Positions 56,567-64,000 of a stretch of 64,000 bases of DNA are shown piece after piece. The notes beneath the pieces are model-generated. The model had not been told where the DNA came from. It saw nothing but the letters and a program-made list of their open reading frames with translations, and made no database searches. Where the stretch lies: the NCBI GenBank assembly GCA_016790225.1, contig JAEUOZ010000054.1:1-64000 (forward strand), read 5' to 3'. The position numbers were made by a program, and so were the translations under genes. Positions within the stretch are counted from its first letter, which is position 1. Each line of letters begins with the position of its first letter. Source of the stretch: Rubrivivax sp. (GTDB lineage: Bacteria; Pseudomonadota; Gammaproteobacteria; Burkholderiales; Burkholderiaceae).

Positions 56567-57445
56567 TCAATTGTCGTCGCGTTCGCCGACGATCAGCCAG
56601 CGCCCGCCGATCTGTCGCAGCAGGAGCTGGCGGCGCGAGGTCTCGCGGAGCTGGTCGGCACGGTACGACTGTTCGAAGCTCGCCACCCAATCTTCGCCGC
56701 GCGGATCCAGCTCCAGCGATGTGATCTTCACCTCGATGATCCGGTGCGACCGGATGCGGGCGCGCTGCTGGGCGGCCCAGCTCTCGTAGCTCAGGCTGCG
56801 ATCGGCACTGATGAAGCCCGGCGCGTAGGCCGCCAGATAGGCCTTCACGTCACGACGGCTCCAGGCCTTGGCCCAGGCCTGGACAGCGGCCTCCAGCTGC
56901 GGCCGCGGATCCGGCCCGGTGCTGGCCGGTGGCGTGATCACCTCCGCGTTGGCCCAGGACCTTGCCGGCACGGCAGGGCGGCTCTGTGCCGCCAGTGTGC
57001 GGCCCGCGCGCGCCGCCGGGAACTCGCTGGCCATCGAATTCAGCTCGATGCGCCACTCGGCAACCGTGAGCGTCGCCCGGTCGCCGACGGTCAGCAGCAG
57101 ATCCAGCGTGCCGGCATCGGCCGGCAGACCTTCCAGCACCAGCACGGCCTTGCCCTGCGGCAGCTGGCGCGGCTGGATCTGCAGGCGCGCGAGGGCAGCG
57201 TGGTAGCGCAGCCCCGCGGCTTCGAAGGTTTCGCGGGGCGGAACGCGGGCCTGCAGCTCGGAGGCGATGATCGGATGGCGGTCGCTCAGCGCGATTTCGG
57301 CGCGCAGCGCCTGGCCGGGATCGCGGATCAGGCGCAGTGCGCCCACTTCGATGGCCCAGGCGGCTGGCGCAGCGATCACTGCCAGCAGCCCGGCCAGCAG
57401 GCAGATCAAGGCATTCGCAGGGGCAGGTCGCTTGGAACGGGGCAT
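56567..57445 (-). CDS. Exported protein: FimV-like N-terminal domain plus NTF2-like (Cds6-type) domain
   Basis: A 292-residue exported protein. Residues 1-31 are a signal peptide (NALICLLAGLLAVIAAPAAW). Residues 32-135 follow the FimV/TspA N-terminal pattern: IEVGALRLIRDPGQALRAEI, ELQARVPPRETFEAAGL and LVLEGLPADAGTLDLLLTV. Residues 180-292 form an NTF2-like domain (VQAWAKAWSRRDVKAYLAAY, QRARIRSHRIIEVKITSLEL) as in Cds6-type proteins beside L,D-transpeptidases. It could be a cell-wall-associated scaffold. It is on the opposite strand from both neighbours and starts 21 nt from pcp. Confidence 0.78.
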   Translation of the reverse strand: MPRSKRPAPANALICLLAGLLAVIAAPAAWAIEVGALRLIRDPGQALRAEIALSDRHPIIASELQARVPPRETFEAAGLRYHAALARLQIQPRQLPQGKAVLVLEGLPADAGTLDLLLTVGDRATLTVAEWRIELNSMASEFPAARAGRTLAAQSRPAVPARSWANAEVITPPASTGPDPRPQLEAAVQAWAKAWSRRDVKAYLAAYAPGFISADRSLSYESWAAQQRARIRSHRIIEVKITSLELDPRGEDWVASFEQSYRADQLRETSRRQLLLRQIGGRWLIVGERDDN

Positions 57446-57466
57446 GGGCAGACGACAATTTAAGCG

Positions 57467-58120
57467 ATGCGTCGCGACCTGATCCTCCTGACCGGCTTCG
57501 ACGCCTTCGGCGGCGAGCCACTAAATCCCTCCTGGCAGGTGGCGCAGGCGCTCGACGGCTGGAGCTGGCGCGACCACCGGGTCCGCGCGCTGCAGCTGCC
57601 CACGGTCTTTGGCCGCTCGCGCGCCGTGCTGGATGAAGCCCTGAGGGATCGGCGCCTGGCTCTGGTGCTGTGCCTGGGGCAGGCTGCCGGACGCGGCGAG
57701 CTTTCGCTGGAGCGCGTGGCGATCAATGTCGACGATGCGCGCATCGCGGACAACGCAGGCGCGGTGCCGGTGGATCAAGTCATCGTGCCCGGCGGCCCGG
57801 CGGCCTGCTTCAGCACCCTGCCCATCAAGGCCATGGCCGCTGCCGTGCAGGCCGCCGGCATCCCGGCCGGTATCTCGCAGACCGCGGGCACCTTCGTCTG
57901 CAACCACGTGTTCTACGCGCTGCAGCATCGGCTGCGCCGCCGGGCGGTGCGCAGCGGCTTCATGCACCTGCCGCTGCTGCCCGAGCAGGGCGATCGCTTT
58001 CCCGGGCTGCCGGTGATGCCGCTGGCGCAGCAGATCGAAGGCACGCGGGTTGCCCTGGCGGCGGCTGTGGATCAGGGCGGCAGGCAGGACCTGCGGCTGG
58101 GTGGCGGTGCGCTGTCCTGA
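57467..58120 (+). CDS. pcp: Pyroglutamyl-peptidase I
   Basis: A 217-residue C15 cysteine peptidase that removes N-terminal pyroglutamate from peptides. The N-terminus LLTGFDAFGGEPLNPSWQVA, the glutamate segment RGELSLERVAINVDDARIAD, the nucleophile in TAGTFVCNHVFYAL and the histidine in SGFMHLPLLPEQ give the full Glu-Cys-His triad. The product, 5-oxoproline, is the substrate of the 5-oxoprolinase encoded 13 kb away. Two small hairpins follow the stop codon. Confidence 0.94.
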   Translation: MRRDLILLTGFDAFGGEPLNPSWQVAQALDGWSWRDHRVRALQLPTVFGRSRAVLDEALRDRRLALVLCLGQAAGRGELSLERVAINVDDARIADNAGAVPVDQVIVPGGPAACFSTLPIKAMAAAVQAAGIPAGISQTAGTFVCNHVFYALQHRLRRRAVRSGFMHLPLLPEQGDRFPGLPVMPLAQQIEGTRVALAAAVDQGGRQDLRLGGGALS

Positions 58121-58129
58121 ATCGGCCTC

Positions 58130-58161
58130 GCCCCGTCCGGGGCGTTGCCCGGCGTGCCGGG
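58130..58161 (+). terminator. Paired GC hairpins after pcp (possible terminator)
   Basis: GCCCCGTCCGGGGC (58130-58143) and CCCGGCGTGCCGGG (58148-58161) are two perfect short hairpins just after the pcp stop. There is no T-run, so termination would be weak or Rho-assisted. Confidence 0.4.
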
Positions 58162-58208
58162 TCAGACCCGGCTTGGGCAGCCATTGGGCCGGAGTCAAGA
58201 TCCGACGG

Positions 58209-58976
58209 GTGTCCGGACGCTGGTTCCGCCTGTGGTTCGCACTCTGGGGATCACTGCCCTTGGGCGCCGCGACCCAGGCCGCAACGCAGCCTGCAGCGCC
58301 GCCCGCCGTGGTGCCTGCAGCGGTGCCGGCCCTGGTGCCCGCGCTGGACGATCGGGGCGCGTGGCGCCCGGCCCAGCTGCCGCAGCAGAAGCTCCCCGAG
58401 ACACAGTTCCGGCTGATGCCGGCGCCAGGTTCGCCGCCGGTGCTGCGCATCGAGTCCAAGGGCAGCTACGGCAACCTCGCCTGGCGCCTGCCGCCGGACA
58501 GCATGCCCGGGGCGAGCCTGGCCTGGCGCTGGCGTGTCGAGCAGCCGCTGGCGCGCGCCGATCTCTCGCGCCGCGAAGGTGACGATGCGGTGGTGAAGCT
58601 CTGCGCCTCGTTCGATCTGCCCTTGGAGCAGCTGCCGTTTGCCGAGCGACAGAAGCTCCGCCTGGCGCGCCTGATCAGCGGCGAGCCGCTGCCCGCCGCC
58701 ACCCTGTGCTACGTCTGGGACGCGCGTCTTGCGCCGGGCACCGTGTTGGCCAATGCCTATACGCGGCGGGTGCGCTGGTGGGTGCTGCGCGGACCTGAGT
58801 CGCCGCCGGGCGAGTGGCGAGCCGAGCGCCGCGATCTGCAGGCGGACTTCCTGCGAGCCTTTGGCGACGAGGCCACGCGCCTGCCGCCGCTGGTGGCGCT
58901 GATCATCGGCGCCGATGCCGACAACACCGGCGGCCAGGGTGTGGCCGAGCTGAGCGAGCTGCGCTGGGAGCGATAG
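58209..58976 (+). CDS. DUF3047 exported protein
   Basis: A 255-residue protein starting at a GTG (58209) with a hydrophobic leader (WFRLWFALWGSLPLGAATQA). The rest follows the DUF3047 family: LRIESKGSYGNLAWRLP, ASLAWRWRVEQPLARADLSR, GDDAVVKLCASFDLP, LCYVWDARLAPGTVLANAYT, RDLQADFLRAFGDEAT and the acidic IIGADADNTGGQGVAELSEL. The last segment is reminiscent of carbohydrate-binding jelly-rolls. Function is unknown. Its stop lies 23 nt from the tolA stop (convergent), and it occupies the place where tolB would be expected. Confidence 0.8.
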   Translation: MSGRWFRLWFALWGSLPLGAATQAATQPAAPPAVVPAAVPALVPALDDRGAWRPAQLPQQKLPETQFRLMPAPGSPPVLRIESKGSYGNLAWRLPPDSMPGASLAWRWRVEQPLARADLSRREGDDAVVKLCASFDLPLEQLPFAERQKLRLARLISGEPLPAATLCYVWDARLAPGTVLANAYTRRVRWWVLRGPESPPGEWRAERRDLQADFLRAFGDEATRLPPLVALIIGADADNTGGQGVAELSELRWER

Positions 58977-58999
58977 CCGGCAGCGGCAGCCGCAAAACC

Positions 59000-59874
59000 T
59001 CAGTCACGCGGCCGGAAGCTGATCGTCAGTCGGGGCGGCACGCGCCCATCGGTGTCGCGCGGCAGGGTGCCCGTGCGGTCGATCGCGCGCAGCACGGCCT
59101 CGTCCCACTCCGGGTGGCCGCTGCTCTTGACCAGGGAACGGCCGAGGATGGTGCCGCCCGGGCCGGTGCGCACCTCCACCTCGGCCGCCGGGTTGCCGGG
59201 CAGGGTCTCGGCGAAGACGATGTTGGGCTTGATCGCCGCGACGATACGCCCGGCGTAGCTGGCCGAGGGGGCCGTGCCGGTGCTGCCGGCTTGCGCTGTC
59301 GTCGAGGGGCCGGCACCGCCGAGCTGCCCCATCATGCGGGCCAGGTTTTCCTCGCGCTGGCGCTTTTCCCGCGCATCGGCCTCGGCCTTGGCGCGCCGCT
59401 CGGCTGCCTCGCGCGTCTTGGCTTCGCGCGCGGCTTTCTCGGCCTGCTCGGCTTTTTCGGCCTTCTGTGCCCTTTCCGCTTTCTCCGCCCGCTCGGCCTT
59501 CTCGCGGCGCTCGCGTTCTTCGGCCTGCCGCTTCTCGCGCTGCGCCTTCTCGGCGCGTTCGCGCTCTTCCTTGGCCGCGCGCGCCTTCTCCAGCGCGATA
59601 TCGGCTTCGCGCGGGACGGTGGGCGCGGGCCGCGGCGCCGGCTGTGGCCGCGCCGCAGGGGCCGGCGGGGCTGCTGGTGGCGGGCTGGCTGCCGGCACCG
59701 AGGCCCAGAGCTCGGCCGCAACCACGTCCACGGCGGGCGTGGACCACCGAAAGCCCCACACCAGCGCAGCCAGCAGACCCAGGTGCACCAGCACCGAAAG
59801 GGCGATGCCGGGCCAGCCGCCGCCGGGCGCGCGCGGCAGCAGCTCGTCGCGGCTGCCTGCGGCCAGTGCCGGCA

Positions 59875-59875
<1 letters not shown>
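59000..59875 (-). CDS. tolA: TolA, cell-envelope energy-coupling protein
   Basis: A 291-residue protein with one N-terminal transmembrane helix (IALSVLVHLGLLAALVW, including the SxxxH motif that meets TolQR). A Pro-rich stretch is followed by a long charged helix of Lys/Glu/Arg/Ala (about residues 92-175). The C-terminal domain from about 205 (YAGRIVAAIKPNIVFAETLP, SSGHPEWDEAVLRAI) fits TolA/TonB_C. It links the TolQR motor to the outer membrane during division. The ATG at 59875 shares one base with the tolR stop. No tolB or pal follows; the operon ends here. Confidence 0.92.
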
Positions 59876-60306
<431 letters not shown>

Positions 60307-60311
60307 GCTGC

Positions 60312-61040
60312 TCAGCGCCTCGTCGAAGGGTTGAGCGGCATGCTCGCGCTCGCCGGCGCGGCCGCCGAGGGTGGCGCGCCGGAGGCATTGCGCTGCAGGA
60401 TGTTGGTGAACTCCTCCAGGAAATTTTCCAGCTGCGTGGCGATGCGATCGATGTCGCGCGCAAAGCGGTTGTAGGCGATCACCGCTGGAATGGCGGCAAA
60501 GAGGCCGATCGCGGTGGCCACCAGCGCCTCGGCGATGCCGGGCGCCACGTTGGCCAGCGTCACCTGCTGCAGGTTGGACAGGCCCACAAACGCGTGCATG
60601 ATCCCCCACACGGTGCCGAACAGGCCGATGTACGGGCTGACGGAGGCCACGGTTCCGAGGAAGCTGAGGTGGCTCTCCACCACGTCCAGCTCGCGCTGCA
60701 GGCTCACGCGCATCGCGCGCCGCGCGCCATCCAGCTGCGAGGCCGTATCCAGCCGCTTTTCGCGCAGTTTCAGGAACTCGCGCATGCCGCTGGCAAAGAG
60801 GCGCTGCATCGGCGCAGCCGCATCATGCTGGGCGGCCTGGTGCAGCTCGCTGAGGCTGCGGCCCGACCAGAAATCGCGCTCGAAGGCTTCGTTCGTGGCA
60901 CGCACGCGGCGCAAGCCGAAGATCTTGGAGAAGATCACCGCCCAGCTGGCCAGCGACAGCAGCAGCAGGCCCGCCATGACAAGCTTGACGACCAGGCTCG
61001 CCTGCAGGACGAGCTGGAGAATGGACAGATCCTGGTTCAT
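60312..61040 (-). CDS. tolQ: TolQ, proton-channel component
   Basis: A 242-residue MotA/TolQ/ExbB family protein with three transmembrane helices: LVVKLVMAGLLLLSLASWAV, LSFLGTVASVSPYIGLFGTV and IAEALVATAIGLFAAIPAVI. TVWGIMHAF is a typical TolQ segment. The C-terminus extends with a Pro/Ala/Ser-rich tail of about 25 residues. It overlaps ybgC by 4 nt. Confidence 0.94.
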   Translation of the reverse strand: MNQDLSILQLVLQASLVVKLVMAGLLLLSLASWAVIFSKIFGLRRVRATNEAFERDFWSGRSLSELHQAAQHDAAAPMQRLFASGMREFLKLREKRLDTASQLDGARRAMRVSLQRELDVVESHLSFLGTVASVSPYIGLFGTVWGIMHAFVGLSNLQQVTLANVAPGIAEALVATAIGLFAAIPAVIAYNRFARDIDRIATQLENFLEEFTNILQRNASGAPPSAAAPASASMPLNPSTRR

Positions 61041-61474
61041 GCGCTGAGACGCTCCATCACGGTGGCGGGGATGCGCCGGGGCCGGAAGCTCGCGGCATCG
61101 ACACAGGCGATGCGGATCTCGCCCTCGGCAATGAGTTCCGCGCCGCGCCAGGCCTGCTGGAACATCAGCAGGCTGGCACGCCCACCGTCCTGCAGGGCCG
61201 CGGTGACGATGAGCTGATCATCCAGCCGCGAAGGCAGCAGATAGCGCACCCGCGTTTCGCTGACGACGAAGATCGCGCCGCTGGATTCGCGCAGCTGCTG
61301 CTGCTCGACACCGAGCGAGCGCAGCCACTCGGTACGCGCGCGTTCAAAGAACTTCAGGTAGTTGGCATAGAACACCACGCCACCGGCGTCGGTGTCTTCC
61401 CAGTAGACCCTGAGAGTCAGGCTGAAGGGGGCTGAGGACGGGACCTGCGGCAGCACGGGCATCGGTGCGCCCAT
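61037..61474 (-). CDS. ybgC: Tol-Pal-associated acyl-CoA thioesterase
   Basis: A hot-dog fold thioesterase of about 145 residues. YWEDTDAGGVVFYANYLKFF contains the catalytic aspartate, followed by ERARTEWLRSLG, RVRYLLPSRLDDQLIV and FQQAWRGAELIAEGEIRIAC. All are YbgC signatures. It hydrolyses short acyl-CoAs and associates with the Tol system in proteobacteria. The start is uncertain: an ATG at 61474 is used; a TTG at 61489 and a later ATG at 61462 are possible. Confidence 0.92.
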   Translation of the reverse strand: MGAPMPVLPQVPSSAPFSLTLRVYWEDTDAGGVVFYANYLKFFERARTEWLRSLGVEQQQLRESSGAIFVVSETRVRYLLPSRLDDQLIVTAALQDGGRASLLMFQQAWRGAELIAEGEIRIACVDAASFRPRRIPATVMERLSA

Positions 61475-61568
61475 GATACGGCGGGCCAACGCAGGCCCCG
61501 CTGTGGCGCCGGATCAGGCCTGGCGCGGCTGCGCCTTCTGGCCGGCGGCGATGCCGCTCAGGGGTCGT

Positions 61569-62777
61569 TCAGGTGCCGTTCGGTCGCGGCGCGATCGGCA
61601 GCGCTTCGGCCTCGCGCAGGCCCGCCGGCTGCTCCAGCCGGGCCTCTGGCGTGGCGCTGGAAGACGCCGCTGCGGCAGCCGGGTCGCGCGGAATCTGCGC
61701 CGCCACCAGCCCGACCAGCAGCAGGCTCATGGTTCCGCCGGACAGCGCCCAGCGCCAGCTCCAGCGACGTCGGCCAGGGGCGCCTGCGCCGGGGGCGCCG
61801 CCGCCGGGCTTGTCGATGCCCGGCTCGGACTCCACCAGGCGCCGCAGCGCAGCCGAGAGTGCCTGCGCGCTGGCCGGTCGCTGCTTCGGATCCACCTGAA
61901 GCGTGCCCATCACCAGGTCCACCAGCGAGGCGGGCAGATCGGGCCGCAGCTGGGCCAGCGATTCCACACGGCCCTGGCTCACGGCATCGCGCAGGTTCTC
62001 CAGGCTCTGGCCCGGAAAGGCCTTGCGTCCGGCCAGCAACTCGTAGAGCACGACGCCCAGCGAATAGACATCGGAGCGTTCATCGGCCGCGCTACCCGCC
62101 AGCTGTTCCGGCGCCAGGTAGTGCGGCGAGCCCAGCATCAGGCCGCCCAGATCGGGTATCGAGGTGCTGCTGGCGGCGCGCGCGATGCCGAAATCCAGCA
62201 CCTTCGGGCGGCCGCTGCGCGTGAGAAAGACATTGCCCGGCTTGATGTCACCGTGAATGACACCGCGGGCGTGTGCATGGGCCAGGGCATCGGCCACGCG
62301 GCGTGCGATGTGCAGCGCCTCAGCCGTGCTGGGGCGCCAGCCTTCGGCCAGTGCCTGGCGCAGGTCTCGCCCCTTGAGCAGTTCCATGCTCAGGTAGACG
62401 CCATGGGCCGACAGGCCGGCGTCGTAGACCGTGGCGATATGGCGGTGATTCAGGCTGCTGAGCTGGCGGGCTTCAGCCAGCAGCGCGCGGTCCAGCGCGA
62501 TGCGCGAGGCCATGTTGAGGCCGAATTGAAGCGTCTTGATGGCCACGCCGCGGGACAGCAGCGGATCCCAGGCTTCGAAGACGCTGCCCAGCCCGCCATC
62601 GCCGATCGGCGACTTGATCTGGTAGCGGCCGACATGGCTCACCAGCGCGCGATCGCGCAGGACATCGGAGTTGGCGGCGTCCTGCGGCGCGGGAGCGGCG
62701 GCCGAGGGCAGGCGGGCGGTATCGCTGCCGGCAGCTTCAGCCGGTGCGCTTCTTGATCGGGGCGTGTTGCTTTCCAC
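61569..62777 (-). CDS. Membrane-anchored Ser/Thr protein kinase (PknB-like)
   Basis: A protein of about 402 residues with a Hanks-type kinase domain near the N-terminus. The glycine loop is IGDGGLGSVFEAWDP, the ATP lysine is in GVAIKTL, the catalytic loop is VIHGDIKPGNVFL, DFGIA is the magnesium motif and HYLAPEQLAG is the activation segment. The catalytic loop has HGD instead of HRD. After the domain comes a Gly/Pro linker and one transmembrane helix (GGTMSLLLVGLVAAQI), with a short periplasmic tail. The start is set at a GTG at 62777; no good ribosome-binding site fixes it. Its position between an aminotransferase gene and ybgC-tolQRA gives no clear target. Confidence 0.87.
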   Translation of the reverse strand: MESNTPRSRSAPAEAAGSDTARLPSAAAPAPQDAANSDVLRDRALVSHVGRYQIKSPIGDGGLGSVFEAWDPLLSRGVAIKTLQFGLNMASRIALDRALLAEARQLSSLNHRHIATVYDAGLSAHGVYLSMELLKGRDLRQALAEGWRPSTAEALHIARRVADALAHAHARGVIHGDIKPGNVFLTRSGRPKVLDFGIARAASSTSIPDLGGLMLGSPHYLAPEQLAGSAADERSDVYSLGVVLYELLAGRKAFPGQSLENLRDAVSQGRVESLAQLRPDLPASLVDLVMGTLQVDPKQRPASAQALSAALRRLVESEPGIDKPGGGAPGAGAPGRRRWSWRWALSGGTMSLLLVGLVAAQIPRDPAAAAASSSATPEARLEQPAGLREAEALPIAPRPNGT

Positions 62778-62908
62778 AGGGAGGCAGCTTACGGTGCCGC
62801 CCTGCGCGGATAGACGCTGAAATGGGGGAGGCTGGCCCCTGCAGACATGGCCTGTTACGCAATGCCCCTTGAACGCGTTGCGCGCAGGTTGAAGTGCCTG
62901 CGTGCCCC

Positions 62909-64000
62909 TCAGCGCGACATCACGCCACGCAGCCGCGTGAAGGCTTCCTGCAGCTGCGGCATGGCGCTGGCGAAGGACAGGCGCAGGTGCGATGCCGCGG
63001 TCGCGGGGCCGAAATCCCGGCCGGGTGTCAAGGCCACCTGGGCCTGCTCCAGCCAGCGATGGCACAGGGCCCAGCTGTCGATGTCGTGCTGCCGGCAATC
63101 GGCCCAGGCATAGAAAGCGCCGTCAGGTTCCACCGGCACGGGCAGCTGCAGCTCGGCGAGCGATCGCAGGACAAAGGCCCTGCGCCGCTCGAATTCGCCG
63201 CGACGCTGCTCGCACAGGGCCAGGGATTCCGGCTCGAAGCAGGCCAGCGCCGCATGCTGAGCCAGGCTGCTGGCGCAGATGTAGAGGTTCTGGGCCAGAC
63301 GCTCGACAGGCTCCACCAGCTCCGGCGGCAGCACCAGCCAGCCCAGGCGCCAGCCGGTCATCGCGAAGTATTTGGAGAAGCTGTTGATGGAGATGACATC
63401 CTCGCCCAGCGCCAGCGCGCTGTGGCCGAAGCGGCTGTCGTAGCTCAGACCCAGGTAGATCTCGTCGACCAGGGTCACGCCGCCCCGCGCGCGCACGGCC
63501 TCGACGATGGCACGCATCTCCAACGGATGAATCGAGGTGCCGGTGGGATTGGACGGTGAGGCAAGCAGCACGCCGCGTGTGGCGGGGTTCCAGGCCTGCT
63601 GCAGCGACACGGCGTCGAGCTGGTAGCGCTGGGCCGGCCCGGCCGGCAGCAGCCGCGGTGTAGCCCCCACCGCGGCCACGAAGTGCCGGTTGCAGGGGTA
63701 GCTGGGATCGGGCATCAGCACCTCGTCGCCCGCTTCGAAAAGCGCCGTGCACACCAGCTGCAGCGCCGCCGATGCGCCTGCCGTGACGAGGATGCGTTGC
63801 GGATCGATTTCCAGCCCCCAGCGCTGCGCATACCAGGCGCTGATGCGAGCTCGCAGCGCCGGCAAGCCGGCCGCGTGCGTGTAGCCGGTGCGACCGCGCT
63901 CCAGACAGGCCTGCGCGGCAGCCACCACCGCGGGCACGGCCGTGAAATCGGGTTCGCCGATGTTCAGGTAGATCATCGGCCAGCCGCCCTGCGCCGGATC
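62909..64000 (-). CDS. Pyridoxal-phosphate aminotransferase (class I/II), 5' end outside window
   Basis: An aspartate-aminotransferase-fold enzyme, open to the right edge. YLNIGEPDFTAVPAVVAAAQ, GRTGYTHAAGLPALRARISA, MPDPSYPCNRHFV, SPSNPTGTSIHPLEM, DEIYLGLSY and the PLP-lysine motif INSFSKYFAMTGWRLGWLVL are all present. The late arginine is in HLRLSFASAMPQL. It is close to the aspartate/alanine-type class I aminotransferases often annotated as DapC-like or 2-oxoglutarate transaminases; the substrate cannot be told. Eight codons upstream of the ATG at 63976 remain open and homologues are longer there, so the true start lies beyond the window. Confidence 0.88.
   Translation of the reverse strand, partial: DPAQGGWPMIYLNIGEPDFTAVPAVVAAAQACLERGRTGYTHAAGLPALRARISAWYAQRWGLEIDPQRILVTAGASAALQLVCTALFEAGDEVLMPDPSYPCNRHFVAAVGATPRLLPAGPAQRYQLDAVSLQQAWNPATRGVLLASPSNPTGTSIHPLEMRAIVEAVRARGGVTLVDEIYLGLSYDSRFGHSALALGEDVISINSFSKYFAMTGWRLGWLVLPPELVEPVERLAQNLYICASSLAQHAALACFEPESLALCEQRRGEFERRRAFVLRSLAELQLPVPVEPDGAFYAWADCRQHDIDSWALCHRWLEQAQVALTPGRDFGPATAASHLRLSFASAMPQLQEAFTRLRGVMSR

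Overview
The window is GC-rich DNA from a betaproteobacterium, most likely a member of Burkholderiales. The evidence is the gyrA/serC/pheA/hisC/tyrA/aroA block divergent from ompA-ubiG-gph, a tmRNA with the tag ANDERFALAA, and several repeat types of the kind scattered through Rubrivivax/Leptothrix-like genomes. The genus call is an inference and cannot be settled by eye.

Layout. (1) 1-8820, minus strand: gyrA, serC, serA, pheA, hisC, tyrA and the start of aroA. This is a serine and aromatic amino-acid supermodule, and three gaps in it carry repeat elements. (2) 9093-11755, plus strand: an OmpA-type cell-wall protein with 23 consecutive prolines, ubiG, gph and ssrA (tmRNA). (3) 12040-17233: a small ABM-domain protein and a LysE/RhtB exporter, then a minus-strand nucleotide-sugar operon (RfbF, a UXS-like SDR, Ugd, RfbC). 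(4) 17530-25754: a divergent pair of operons. Rightward are a four-cluster ferredoxin, a tungsten-type aldehyde:ferredoxin oxidoreductase, an FAD/NAD reductase and a MoaD/ThiS-like protein (an AorABC-type enzyme). Leftward are a RavA-like MoxR ATPase, a ViaA-like VWA protein and a DUF364 metal-chelation protein. (5) 25755-31979: a secreted ankyrin protein, two unknown proteins and an unusually long PilB/GspE ATPase. Two pairs of 80-bp double-hairpin repeats sit exactly between convergent gene ends. (6) 32327-44593: two paralogous TRAP transporters in opposite orientation around a racemase, a LysR regulator, a D-glutamate-cyclase-like (DUF1445) protein and a fused 5-oxoprolinase. This looks like a D-glutamate/5-oxoproline utilisation island. 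(7) 44746-56482: a compact eight-gene Wzx/Wzy-type exopolysaccharide operon with two multidomain glycosyltransferases, a GH5 glycanase and a CpsD-like protein whose Walker A lysine is missing. (8) 56567-64000: a FimV-like/NTF2-like protein, pyroglutamyl peptidase, a DUF3047 protein, ybgC-tolQRA without tolB-pal, a Ser/Thr kinase and a truncated aminotransferase.

How the parts connect. RfbF, Ugd and the UXS-like SDR could supply nucleotide sugars to the polysaccharide operon. Pyroglutamyl peptidase releases 5-oxoproline, which the 5-oxoprolinase of the TRAP island could open to glutamate. The RavA/ViaA-like pair and DUF364 next to the tungsten oxidoreductase suggest a dedicated metal or cofactor maturation set. 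All of these links are inferences from neighbourhood.
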